Counted from the first letter of the stretch, positions 1 through 7,065 are shown. The stretch is DNA of 8,021 bases from Ferroplasmaceae archaeon UBA567 (GCA_002505185.1 DAUP01000061.1:17148-25168), one strand, 5' to 3'. Program-made: numbers and translations. The notes: generated from the sequence alone by a model not told the origin.

Positions 1-57
1 GAATATTCTATAATTAAGTATTCTTTTTATGGTGACACTTCTATAGGCATGCCGTAA
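1..57 (+). CDS. Possible C-terminal end of an upstream gene (partial)
   Basis: Frame 1 is open from the first base to a TAA at 55-57 and reads EYSIIKYSFYGDTSIGMP. If real, it is the last 18 residues of a protein whose start lies outside the window. A T-rich stretch follows, as expected at the end of an archaeal transcript, and the valS promoter comes next. Eighteen open codons can occur by chance, and I do not recognise the peptide, so this is a weak call. Confidence 0.3.
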   Translation, partial: EYSIIKYSFYGDTSIGMP

Positions 58-80
58 ATTTGAGTTGAAACTGATAGATA

Positions 81-102
81 TTTTTGTATTTTTAATATTT
101 TT
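81..102 (+). terminator. T-rich stretch, possible archaeal terminator
   Basis: Eighteen of 22 bases are T, arranged in several runs. Archaeal RNA polymerase can terminate on runs of T in the non-template strand without a hairpin. The site follows the possible upstream gene end by about 25 bases and precedes the valS promoter. In AT-rich intergenic DNA such tracts are also common by chance. Confidence 0.3.
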
Positions 103-106
103 GATA

Positions 107-120
107 AAAAAATATATAAT
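107..120 (+). promoter_or_regulatory. TATA box of valS
   Basis: An A/T run containing ATATATAA is centred near 115, about 28 bases before the valS ATG at 144. With the usual archaeal TATA-to-start distance, transcription would begin at about 140-144, making the valS mRNA leaderless or nearly so. No Shine-Dalgarno sequence precedes the ATG, which agrees. Position and composition are seen; the function is inferred. Confidence 0.5.
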
Positions 121-143
121 TATATGAAACATTAAGATGACAC

Positions 144-2462
144 ATGATCGACACAAAGGCAATGGAGGATAAATGGAAAAAATACTGGTTCAACAATGAC
201 ACTTTCAAATTTAAAAAGGGTATTAAGAATTATACCATAGATACACCGCCCCCAACAGTTTCCGGGAAAATGCATGTAGGCCATGCGTTTTCCTATCCAC
301 AGCAGGATTTTATTGCAAGGTATAAACGTATGAAAGGCTATAATGTATTATATCCCTGGGGATTTGATGATAACGGCCTTCCAACCGAACGTTTTGTGGA
401 AAAGGAGAGGAGGGTAACTATTGATAACACACCACTGAAAGATTACATAAAAATATGCAAGGAGGTAAGCAAAGAGGCAGAAAAGGATCTGTATAAGGCA
501 TGGTATGATACGGGATTAAGTGCGGATTTTAAAAACTACATAGATACATCATCTGATTTTTCAATTAAAATATCACAGGAACTCTTTCTTGATCTGGTGG
601 AAAAGAAAAGAGCATACAGGGACGAAGCCCCATATGTAACATGCCCCACATGCCGGACCGCAATATCACAGATAGACATGAAGGACGCAGTTATCAACAC
701 AGAACTTGTTTATATCAATTTTAATGGCGTTGAAATAGCCACAACAAGGCCGGAAATGCTGGGTGCATGCGTGGCAATTTTTGTGAATCCCGATGATGAT
801 AGATACAGGAAATTTATAGGAACTGAAATAAATGTTCCAATCTATGATTACCCTGTAAAGGTTATGGCAGATAATTCTATTAATATGGAATTTGGGACCG
901 GAGCCGAAATGCTATGTACATTCGGGGACCAGCATGACCTTGAACTGTGGAGGAAATACGATCTGAAAGCAAGGATTATACTAAAAAATAACAGGATAAA
1001 TGATGGCAACATAATAGAAAATCTCCCTATTAAGGATGCCCGGAAGAAAATCGTAGATGAACTGATAAATAGAAATTATGTTATAAAAATTGAAAAAATA
1101 AAACATTCTGTGAATACCCATGAGAGATGTGGAACTCCAATTGAAATAGGTATAAGCAAGCAATGGTATATAAAGGATCTTGACATAAAAAATGAACTTA
1201 TAGACTTCGGAAACAGGATAGAGTGGATACCAGAACATATGAAGACAAGATATAATAACTGGGTAACTGGGCTAAAATGGGACTGGTGTATATCCAGGCA
1301 GAGATATTTTGGAGTTCCTTTCCCGGTATGGTACTGCAATGATTGTGGTGAAATTCTCTTTGCCGAAAAGGAAGAGCTGCCAGTTGATCCCAGGCTTGAT
1401 GAGAGGAAACGTAAATGTGAAAAATGCGAATCAGAGAATATAGTGCCTGAAACGGATGTAATGGATACATGGGCAACCTCGTCATTAAGCCCTACACTGT
1501 ATCTGAAACATATAGGTGAAATGGACATATATACTATGGATGCAAGATTCCAGGGGCATGATATAATTACATCGTGGGCATTCACCACAATATTGAGATC
1601 CTATTTACATTATGGAGAAATACCATGGAAGAAAATAGTTATCAGTGGAAATGTGTATGATCCATTCGGCCAGAAAATGAGTAAAAGCAAGGGAAATATA
1701 GTGGAACCAAGAGTCATTATAGACAATTACGGTGCCGATGCACTGAGATACTGGGCCTCAACAACAATGCAGGGGGAGAATATTAAGCTAAGAGAACAGG
1801 ATCTCATGAGGGGGCGGAAAACCATTATAAAACTTGAAAATTCACTGAAACTTATTATGCTACTTGCAAATAATAAAAAACCTGAAAAAGCTCAACCCAG
1901 TTTTCCGGTAAACAGATGGATAATAACTAAAATGGAAAAAACCATAAAAGAGGTTACAGAATATATGGAAAGCAATGAAATCATGAAGGCCAGAATAGTT
2001 CTTGACAAATTTTTCTGGAACCAGTACTGTGATAACTACCTTGAAATAATCAAAAATGAGGCTTCCAAGGAAGACCGCAGAAATGAAACACTTTTCACGG
2101 CGTTTTCTGTAATGGAGAATATACTAAAAATGTACTCACCAATAATGCCATTTATAACCGAGGAGCTATACCATGAAATAAATCCTTCATCAGGAAGCAT
2201 AGGTCTTGAACCATATCCGGAATTTGATATGAAAATGATGTATGAAGAGGAGGATGAAATAGACTATATAATAGGCATAATAGACATAATCAGGAACCTG
2301 AAAAGCAAGATGAAACTGTCAATGGCTGCACCGCTTGAAAACATAAAAATACACGGAAACTCAAAACTGATAAATAAATATGATTACATACTCACAGGCA
2401 TGATGCATATAAAGGGCATAGAAATAATAAATTCAGATGAAGATTATATTGAAAATCAATAG
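144..2462 (+). CDS. valS: Valine--tRNA ligase (ValRS), class Ia
   Basis: This cytoplasmic enzyme charges tRNA-Val with valine using ATP and edits mischarged threonine. The HIGH signature appears as HVGH at residues 44-47, followed by the ValRS-typical GFDDNGLPTE near 73-82. The CP1 editing domain shows TTRPEMLGA (200-208) and GTGAEM (251-256). The second active-site motif is KMSKSKGN (511-518). Possible zinc sites are CPTC (167-170) with C329, and CNDC (398-401) with CEKC (425-428). The last 200 or so residues form the helical anticodon-binding domain. At 772 residues it is shorter than bacterial ValRS and has no long C-terminal coiled coil. The ATG at 144 fits a leaderless start, and nearby upstream ATGs are in other frames or quickly stopped. 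The 3' end overlaps the oppositely oriented glnA by seven bases. Identification is secure. Confidence 0.97.
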   Translation: MIDTKAMEDKWKKYWFNNDTFKFKKGIKNYTIDTPPPTVSGKMHVGHAFSYPQQDFIARYKRMKGYNVLYPWGFDDNGLPTERFVEKERRVTIDNTPLKDYIKICKEVSKEAEKDLYKAWYDTGLSADFKNYIDTSSDFSIKISQELFLDLVEKKRAYRDEAPYVTCPTCRTAISQIDMKDAVINTELVYINFNGVEIATTRPEMLGACVAIFVNPDDDRYRKFIGTEINVPIYDYPVKVMADNSINMEFGTGAEMLCTFGDQHDLELWRKYDLKARIILKNNRINDGNIIENLPIKDARKKIVDELINRNYVIKIEKIKHSVNTHERCGTPIEIGISKQWYIKDLDIKNELIDFGNRIEWIPEHMKTRYNNWVTGLKWDWCISRQRYFGVPFPVWYCNDCGEILFAEKEELPVDPRLDERKRKCEKCESENIVPETDVMDTWATSSLSPTLYLKHIGEMDIYTMDARFQGHDIITSWAFTTILRSYLHYGEIPWKKIVISGNVYDPFGQKMSKSKGNIVEPRVIIDNYGADALRYWASTTMQGENIKLREQDLMRGRKTIIKLENSLKLIMLLANNKKPEKAQPSFPVNRWIITKMEKTIKEVTEYMESNEIMKARIVLDKFFWNQYCDNYLEIIKNEASKEDRRNETLFTAFSVMENILKMYSPIMPFITEELYHEINPSSGSIGLEPYPEFDMKMMYEEEDEIDYIIGIIDIIRNLKSKMKLSMAAPLENIKIHGNSKLINKYDYILTGMMHIKGIEIINSDEDYIENQ

Positions 2463-3781
2463 ATATCAAGGTATCTATCAATTTCCCAGTCTGTCACATG
2501 TGACCTGAATTCGTCCCATTCCTTTTCCTTAAGGCGCAGAAGGTTGTTATATACATATTCCCCGAATATTTTCTTCATCAATTCACTCTGGCCGAATGTT
2601 TCAATTGCCTGACCAAGGGATGCTGGCATGGATTTTATCCCATATTTTTTTCTTTCTTCAGGGTTCATGTCGAATATATTTCTCTCCATTGATTCTGGAG
2701 GGTCTATTTTATTTTCAATTCCATCAAGGCCCATTCCCAGTATAACAGCGAACTGAAGATACTGGTTTCCAGCGGAATCTGGAAATCTGAGCTCCATCCT
2801 TTTGCCCTTTGGAGGTGCTGATGGAATTCTCACAAGGGCACTCCTGTTTCTGTTCGCCCATGCAATATAAACTGGTGCCTCATAACCGGGAATCAGTCTC
2901 TTGTATGAATTGACTGTGGAAGCAAGAACGAGAGATGCGTCCCGTACATTCCTCAAAATTCCACCAAGATAATGCATCGCATAGTCACTCAAGCCATATT
3001 TATTTGATTCACGATAGAAGAGATTCTCATCTCCGGAAAATATGCTCTGGTGTACATGCATTCCGTTGCCGTTTACACCCTTTATGGGTTTTGGCATGAA
3101 TGTGGCATAGTATCCATATTCATTGGCTGTTTCCTTGACAACGCTTTTGATCATTATAATCCTGTCTGCCATGGTGATGGCGTCAGAATATTTCACATCG
3201 ATTTCGTGCTGTCCATAGGCAACTTCATGATGTGATGCCTCTGGATAGTAATTGAGACCTTCCAGTTTCTTTATAATTTCCTGCTTGACTGTAAAGGACC
3301 TGTCAAGTGGCTCCTTGTCAAAGTATCCGCCGTAGTCACTTGGCTCTATTGTAGGTTCACCGTCTTCATCCTGCTTAAAAATGAAATACTCCAGTTCTGG
3401 GCCTATGTAGTATGTTTTATTTTCCTTTGTAAGCCTTTCCACCTGTTTTTCCAGAATATATCTCGGGTCTCCCTCAAATCTTGTCCCGTCAGGATTAAAT
3501 ATTTTACACATAAATCTGACAGTTTTACCGGCATAGTTCTCATTTGTAAGTATGGTATAAGAAGATAGCTCAGGAACCGCTTTCATGTCTGAGTTTTCTA
3601 TTTCCTTATACCCCACTATGGAACTGCCATCAAACATAACCCCATTATATATAACATCCTCAAACCTATTCTTCGGGATTGTCAATGATTTTACAGAGCC
3701 AATAATATCTGTAAACTGTAATTGCAAAAACTCAACTTCATCTTTCTTTAACTTTTCAATATAGGATTCCTCATCCTGCAT
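2456..3781 (-). CDS. glnA: Glutamine synthetase, type I
   Basis: The enzyme makes glutamine from glutamate, ammonia and ATP, the main route of ammonia assimilation, normally as a dodecamer. The N-terminal beta-grasp part contains MFDGSSIVGY (49-58). The catalytic domain shows GPELEYF (127-133), HHEVAYGQHEID (184-195), NGNGMHVH (237-244), NSYKRL and GYEAP (291-303), and RMELRFPD (328-335). Metal and substrate ligands therefore appear intact (E129, E131, E186, E193, H242, R295, E301, E330, R332). The length of 441 residues and lack of the bacterial insert match the GSI-alpha form. The feedback-sensing Arg of that form (Arg62 in B. subtilis) is Glu60 here. The Tyr adenylylated in GSI-beta enzymes is replaced by Phe370 (NIFDM). 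The ATG at 3781 is preceded by GAGGG with a four-base spacer. The gene is divergent from the membrane-protein gene and convergent with valS. Confidence 0.97.
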   Translation of the reverse strand: MQDEESYIEKLKKDEVEFLQLQFTDIIGSVKSLTIPKNRFEDVIYNGVMFDGSSIVGYKEIENSDMKAVPELSSYTILTNENYAGKTVRFMCKIFNPDGTRFEGDPRYILEKQVERLTKENKTYYIGPELEYFIFKQDEDGEPTIEPSDYGGYFDKEPLDRSFTVKQEIIKKLEGLNYYPEASHHEVAYGQHEIDVKYSDAITMADRIIMIKSVVKETANEYGYYATFMPKPIKGVNGNGMHVHQSIFSGDENLFYRESNKYGLSDYAMHYLGGILRNVRDASLVLASTVNSYKRLIPGYEAPVYIAWANRNRSALVRIPSAPPKGKRMELRFPDSAGNQYLQFAVILGMGLDGIENKIDPPESMERNIFDMNPEERKKYGIKSMPASLGQAIETFGQSELMKKIFGEYVYNNLLRLKEKEWDEFRSHVTDWEIDRYLDIY

Positions 3782-3809
3782 ATACCCTCATACAAACAAG
3801 TAATAAATA

Positions 3810-3818
3810 CTTTTATAG
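3810..3818 (-). promoter_or_regulatory. TATA box of glnA
   Basis: On the minus strand the sequence is CTATAAAAG, a good archaeal TATA box, centred about 33 bases before the glnA ATG. Transcription would start near 3787-3789, leaving a leader of only about six to eight bases that still contains the GAGGG ribosome-binding site. A palindrome, ATCCGGAT (3824-3831), sits directly upstream of this box. Confidence 0.5.
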
Positions 3819-3921
3819 AGATAATCCGGATAAATGATTTATTTTTGCTTAAATATAAAATTTTCCTTATGAGTGTTTCAATTTCTTAATAAATATCGCT
3901 CATATAATATAATCGGAAAAC

Positions 3922-3930
3922 GTTTAATAC
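3922..3930 (+). promoter_or_regulatory. TATA-like box of the membrane-protein gene
   Basis: GTTTAATAC, preceded by a purine-rich stretch (GGAAAACG) that could serve as a BRE, is centred 27 bases before the GTG at 3953. That spacing would give a leaderless transcript beginning near the GTG. The region is very AT-rich and other TATA-like matches exist at 3901-3910 and 3934-3942, so the choice is tentative. Confidence 0.35.
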
Positions 3931-3952
3931 ACTAATATAATAATCTAAAACA

Positions 3953-5101
3953 GTGAATATTTTAAATAAAAACAGTGTAATTGATTTGATCTATTCAATA
4001 AAAAATTCTTCTCTATTATTATTGCTATTGATATTTCCCTACCATTTATATGATAAATCCATGAAAATCTACATATTCCCAATAATTATTATTTCCTTTG
4101 GGATTTTTTATTATATATCATATGTTATGTCGAGGAATATCATAGAAATATTGAAGAAAAACTCTGTACTTTTAGGTGGCATCATATTTTCTCTTATCCT
4201 TCCACTTATATTTTATGTAGACAATTATTTTATCCTGTTTGTGCTGGCCGCAGTTCTTGCTTTCAGTGCATCCCTTATAGATTACTGGAGCAATATGTAC
4301 AGGAAAAGGCATAATATGGCTTATGTTTATACTGGTATAGTCCTGGGAGGGATTTTTGCAGGAATACACTTTGTGGATCTAAAAATAATATATATTGTTA
4401 TAATTTTGTCATCACTGCTGGTTATTTTCTCAGTAATTTTTAACCTTTTCACTTATCAGAATGTGAATTATAAAAAAACATTACTGACAAAAAAAATAAA
4501 AAGGTACATAATATCCATAGGTGATATAAGAAGAATAAGAAATGGATGGGCGCTATTTTCAGCCATTATAATAAACTCGCTTTTATATATGTCTGTTGCT
4601 ACTATTTTAATAGCTTTTCCTCTACTGGTAATAGAGATACATGCGATTTCCATAATATATGAATTTATATGCATTTCTTCCATATCGTTTTTTACCATTT
4701 TCCTGGGCAGCCTGTTAAAATCAAGATTATTTCAGGGAATTTCTTTTATAGCTATATTCCCCTTACTTATTTTAATAGGGTTCATTATCTCAATAAAAAA
4801 TGTGTCTGCAAATTTGTCTCTCAGTCTACTATTCATACCATTGGTTACATTCATGGTACCTGGATATAGAAAGTATATATCCAGAAAATTCCCAGGGAGT
4901 GAAATTTATTACGTAAATAAATTTGCAAATTTTTTCACTGGAATTTTTATTATGTCAGTACCGTTTATTATGCTATTCCTGATTGGATTTCCTGTGTATG
5001 CTGTCATAATTGAGCTGGCGGCTTCAATGATTGCACTTATCCTGTGCCTTAAATTCATAAACTATCCAGAAATAGTATTTCCCAGAAAACATAAAAATTA
5101 A
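3953..5101 (+). CDS. Polytopic membrane protein, probable MFS-like transporter
   Basis: The 382-residue product is a cytoplasmic-membrane protein. I count about 12 hydrophobic helices, roughly at residues 16-34, 38-58, 70-88, 90-108, 122-142, 144-167, 200-228, 233-254, 263-282, 286-306, 326-346 and 350-372. They fall into two groups of six separated by a basic cytoplasmic loop (about 168-199, rich in Lys and Arg), the layout of the major facilitator superfamily. I see no clear family motif, and the substrate cannot be told. The GTG start keeps the first helix; the next in-frame ATG (4061) would remove it. No Shine-Dalgarno sequence is seen, which agrees with leaderless translation from a TATA box at 3922-3930. 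The gene is divergent from glnA. Transport of a nitrogen compound is possible but unsupported. nac follows 24 bases downstream on the same strand. Confidence 0.85.
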   Translation: MNILNKNSVIDLIYSIKNSSLLLLLLIFPYHLYDKSMKIYIFPIIIISFGIFYYISYVMSRNIIEILKKNSVLLGGIIFSLILPLIFYVDNYFILFVLAAVLAFSASLIDYWSNMYRKRHNMAYVYTGIVLGGIFAGIHFVDLKIIYIVIILSSLLVIFSVIFNLFTYQNVNYKKTLLTKKIKRYIISIGDIRRIRNGWALFSAIIINSLLYMSVATILIAFPLLVIEIHAISIIYEFICISSISFFTIFLGSLLKSRLFQGISFIAIFPLLILIGFIISIKNVSANLSLSLLFIPLVTFMVPGYRKYISRKFPGSEIYYVNKFANFFTGIFIMSVPFIMLFLIGFPVYAVIIELAASMIALILCLKFINYPEIVFPRKHKN

Positions 5102-5105
5102 TAAA
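5091..5105 (+). promoter_or_regulatory. Possible TATA box of nac
   Basis: The A/T-only stretch at the 3' end of the membrane-protein gene (ATAAAAATTAATAAA) is centred near 5098, 28 bases before the nac ATG, and would give a leaderless nac transcript. nac has no convincing Shine-Dalgarno sequence in the 24-base gap. Cotranscription with the upstream gene is also possible. Confidence 0.35.
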
Positions 5106-5125
5106 AGAAGTTATAATTAATCTCT

Positions 5126-5458
5126 ATGAATCCGAGGGATGTAAGAAGAATGATGAACCAGATGGGAATTAAATCCACTGAAATGCCTGATGTTAAAGAG
5201 GTTATATTGAAAGGGAAGGATAAGGACTACATAATAGAAAACGCATCCGTAACCATGATAGAGGCACAGGGCCAGAAGACATTCCAGGTACTGGGTACTA
5301 TGAAAGAAAAAGCTAAATCCGTGGCCGTGCAGGAATTTGATGAGGAGGATATAAAACTTGTAATGGGGCAATGCAACGTTTCAAGGGAAAAGGCTATTGA
5401 AGCGCTCAAAAAAGCTGATGGTGAACCAGCACAGGCGATTATAGATCTTGGAAATTAG
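5126..5458 (+). CDS. nac: Nascent polypeptide-associated complex protein (archaeal NAC)
   Basis: Archaeal NAC forms a homodimer that binds near the ribosome exit tunnel and contacts nascent chains, like the eukaryotic alpha/beta complex. The 110-residue product has the usual archaeal length and plan. A basic N-terminus (MNPRDVRRMMNQMGIK, ribosome-binding in this family) is followed by the NAC beta-barrel at about 20-65. A helical UBA domain at about 70-110 includes the typical CNVSREKAIEALKKADGEPA. The ATG at 5126 gives the standard N-terminus and fits a leaderless start. A 42-codon ORF and cca lie downstream on the same strand, so nac may head a small translation-related operon. Confidence 0.95.
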   Translation: MNPRDVRRMMNQMGIKSTEMPDVKEVILKGKDKDYIIENASVTMIEAQGQKTFQVLGTMKEKAKSVAVQEFDEEDIKLVMGQCNVSREKAIEALKKADGEPAQAIIDLGN

Positions 5459-5464
5459 GGGGCC

Positions 5465-5498
5465 AACTACCCGATGGAGGGTTAGTTCCATGAGGAAC
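5465..5498 (+). other. Two overlapping, mutually exclusive RNA hairpins after nac
   Basis: Hairpin one pairs AACTACCC (5465-5472) with GGG-T-TAGTT (5479-5487), with one bulged T and the loop GATGGA. Hairpin two is a perfect GTTCC (5485-5489) to GGAAC (5494-5498) stem closed by ATGA. They share 5485-5487, so both cannot form fully at once. Neither is followed by a T run, so neither looks like a terminator. I found no conserved core of SRP RNA, RNase P RNA or tRNA here. The pairing is seen; any regulatory role is inferred. Confidence 0.35.
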
Positions 5499-5530
5499 AG
5501 TGCAAGAGTTGATTAGGGAGCTTTAAAAAC

Positions 5531-5659
5531 ATGAAAGAAAAGAAGATGGACATAAGCACGAAGAATGCCAAACTGGGAAAATACGGCAAAGAATTGAGAT
5601 TCACTACACAATTCCTCCCCAAGCTTTCGCATGTGATCTCCCTGGGAGGACTCAGATGA
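5531..5659 (+). CDS. Small basic ORF (42 aa) overlapping the cca start
   Basis: An uninterrupted 42-codon frame begins MKEKKMDISTKNAKLGKYGK and ends with LGGLR at a TGA that overlaps the cca ATG (ATGA at 5656-5659). A GGGAG at 5516-5520 lies ten bases before the ATG. An in-frame ATG at 5546 is an alternative start and could be used leaderlessly from CTTTAAAAAC (5521-5530). The product is strongly basic, with no cysteines or membrane segment, and I do not recognise it. The ATGA overlap suggests translational coupling to cca, and the ORF holds the sequence that can pair with the cca ribosome-binding site. It may be a functional small protein, a leader peptide, or chance coding in an untranslated leader. 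Confidence 0.45.
   Translation: MKEKKMDISTKNAKLGKYGKELRFTTQFLPKLSHVISLGGLR
5613..5650 (+). promoter_or_regulatory. Hairpin covering the cca ribosome-binding site
   Basis: TCCTCCC (5613-5619) is perfectly complementary to GGGAGGA (5644-5650), which is the Shine-Dalgarno sequence five bases before the cca ATG. A competing inner pairing, CTCC with GGAG within 5638-5648, would block the same site. Either fold would reduce initiation at cca unless ribosomes translating the small ORF opened it. Complementarity is seen directly; control of translation is inferred. A strong Shine-Dalgarno sequence is itself notable here, since nac and valS lack one. Confidence 0.4.
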
Positions 5660-6939
5660 ATTATTTAGAAACTCTTTTAATGGAACAGACCCCAACGGAG
5701 GAGGAACAGAAAAAATTAAAATTTATAGCTTCGGATGTTATTAAAAAAATTAATTTTATATGCAAAAAGGAAAATATAGAGGCAACACCAGTGGAAGTGG
5801 GATCGGTTTCAAAAAATACAAATCTTAAATCGAGTGATATAGATATATTTATTACATTTGCAAAATCATATTCTGTTGAATATGTAGAGAAAAAAGGTCT
5901 TGAAATAGGCCATAATGTTGTGAAGAATGCTACTGAAAAATATGCTGAGCATCCATACGTTTCTGGTTATGTGGATGGCATAAAGGTTGACATAGTTCCA
6001 GCTTTTAGAATAAATAAGGGAGAGAAAATAGTATCTAGCGTGGATCGAACACCGCTGCATACACTTTACGTCAACAGTATGATAGAAGAAAAGATGATAC
6101 GGGATATTCGGCTTTTAAAAGTATTTTTAAAAAGCATTAATGTTTATGGATCTGAAGTGTCAAAATCTGGATTTTCCGGTTATATATGCGAACTTATAAT
6201 AATAACATTCGGCACCTTCAAAAATTTTATTGAATATGCATCTAGGTTAAATGGAAAGATGATAATTCCAAAGGATTGCAAAAAAGAATTCAATGAACCA
6301 GTAATTATTATAGATCCAATTGACCCCACAAGAAATGCTGGAGCAGCAGTAAGTGAGGAAAATCTTTCAAAACTTAAATTGGCTGCTAAATTATATGTGG
6401 CTAATCGTGAAGATATTATTTTTCATGCCCGTCCAGTTGTTAAGACCGATAGGAAAACGCTGATGAAGGTATTTGTGATAAAAAAACCTGACATAATTGA
6501 TGATATAGTATATCCTCAGGCTGTACGGCTCAAAAATAAGATATGGAACATATTCCACAGATCCGGTTTTATGCCTGTATCATGCGAACTGTATGTGGGG
6601 GATGAAATAGAGATTTTGATAGAATATGAATTAGAAAAATTACCCAATGTGCAGAGACATATGGGGCCGCCAACCGAATCAAACGAGTCTTTAAAATTTA
6701 TCGATGTTTGGAAGGAAAGAAGTGAACTGATGCGCGGCCCGTATATTGTTGGAGATAGAATCTATGTTGATATGAGGACGCAATATACAGACATAGATGA
6801 GATAATAAGAATGGAGCTTAAAAAAATGGATATAGGTAAAAATTTGAATCAGTTTAAGGATGAAATAAAAATATTGTCAGGAAGTCAGATTAATAGCTTA
6901 AATGTGATGGAAAAGTTTTATTCTAAATATCTTTTCTGA
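5656..6939 (+). CDS. cca: CCA tRNA nucleotidyltransferase, class I (archaeal)
   Basis: The enzyme adds or repairs the 3'-terminal CCA of tRNAs using CTP and ATP without a nucleic-acid template. The nucleotidyltransferase signature is GSVSKNTNLKSSDIDIF (49-65), with catalytic Asp61 and Asp63. The third carboxylate is Asp112 in VDIVPAF. The archaeal motif SGFSGYICEL (171-180) belongs to the central helical domain, and IDPIDPTRN and HMGPP (around 335-339) match the later domains of archaeal enzymes. The 427-residue length is near the usual size, so the protein appears complete. The ATG at 5656 is preceded by GGGAGGA with a five-base spacer, which fixes the start. It overlaps the stop of the 42-codon ORF as ATGA and probably belongs with it and nac in one transcript. 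Confidence 0.96.
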   Translation: MNYLETLLMEQTPTEEEQKKLKFIASDVIKKINFICKKENIEATPVEVGSVSKNTNLKSSDIDIFITFAKSYSVEYVEKKGLEIGHNVVKNATEKYAEHPYVSGYVDGIKVDIVPAFRINKGEKIVSSVDRTPLHTLYVNSMIEEKMIRDIRLLKVFLKSINVYGSEVSKSGFSGYICELIIITFGTFKNFIEYASRLNGKMIIPKDCKKEFNEPVIIIDPIDPTRNAGAAVSEENLSKLKLAAKLYVANREDIIFHARPVVKTDRKTLMKVFVIKKPDIIDDIVYPQAVRLKNKIWNIFHRSGFMPVSCELYVGDEIEILIEYELEKLPNVQRHMGPPTESNESLKFIDVWKERSELMRGPYIVGDRIYVDMRTQYTDIDEIIRMELKKMDIGKNLNQFKDEIKILSGSQINSLNVMEKFYSKYLF

Positions 6940-6942
6940 GCG

Positions 6943-6950
6943 TTATATAC
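6943..6950 (+). promoter_or_regulatory. TATA box 1 upstream of the hydrophobic-protein gene
   Basis: TTATATAC lies just after the cca stop, centred 27 bases before an ATG at 6974. That ATG opens the same frame as the 182-residue protein but meets a TGA after 18 codons. The spacing suits a leaderless transcript beginning at 6974, which would be the original gene start if the TGA is a mutation. Confidence 0.35.
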
Positions 6951-6992
6951 TTAAGATCCATAATTTAACACATATGTACCATCTCTCTGAAC

Positions 6993-7000
6993 ATATAAAT
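6993..7000 (+). promoter_or_regulatory. TATA box 2 upstream of the hydrophobic-protein gene
   Basis: ATATAAAT is a good TATA match centred about 23 bases before an ATG at 7020. That ATG opens a 22-codon frame (MSTDIIMAQIQK...) whose TAA overlaps the ATG at 7088 as TAATG. A transcript from here could be leaderless for that short peptide or carry a 68-base leader for the 182-residue protein. Confidence 0.35.
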
Positions 7001-7055
7001 AATCGTTTCAACAATTATTATGTCTACTGATATTATAATGGCACAAATTCAAAAG

Positions 7056-7065
7056 AATATATATT
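7056..7065 (+). promoter_or_regulatory. TATA box 3, closest to the 7088 start
   Basis: AATATATATT is centred 27 bases before the ATG at 7088, which suits leaderless expression of the 182-residue protein. It is the best-placed promoter for that start and supports 7088 over the TTG at 7070, which has neither a Shine-Dalgarno sequence nor a suitable TATA distance. Confidence 0.4.

Noticed and set aside
1076..1588. Minus-strand open frame of 170 codons inside valS, and smaller ones at 981-1238 and 1198-1485
   Set aside because: They lie wholly within an unmistakable valS, overlap one another in different frames, and show no recognisable domain or start signal.
3050..3235. Plus-strand frame of 61 codons inside glnA
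   Set aside because: It runs antisense through conserved glutamine synthetase motifs and has no promoter or ribosome-binding site.
5117..5409. Minus-strand frames opposite nac
   Set aside because: They are shadows of the conserved nac coding sequence.
5459..5655. Possible SRP RNA, RNase P RNA, tRNA or C/D box RNA between nac and cca
   Set aside because: I looked for the SRP helix 8 core, the RNase P conserved regions, a T-loop GGTTCGAATCC and paired C and D boxes; none is present.
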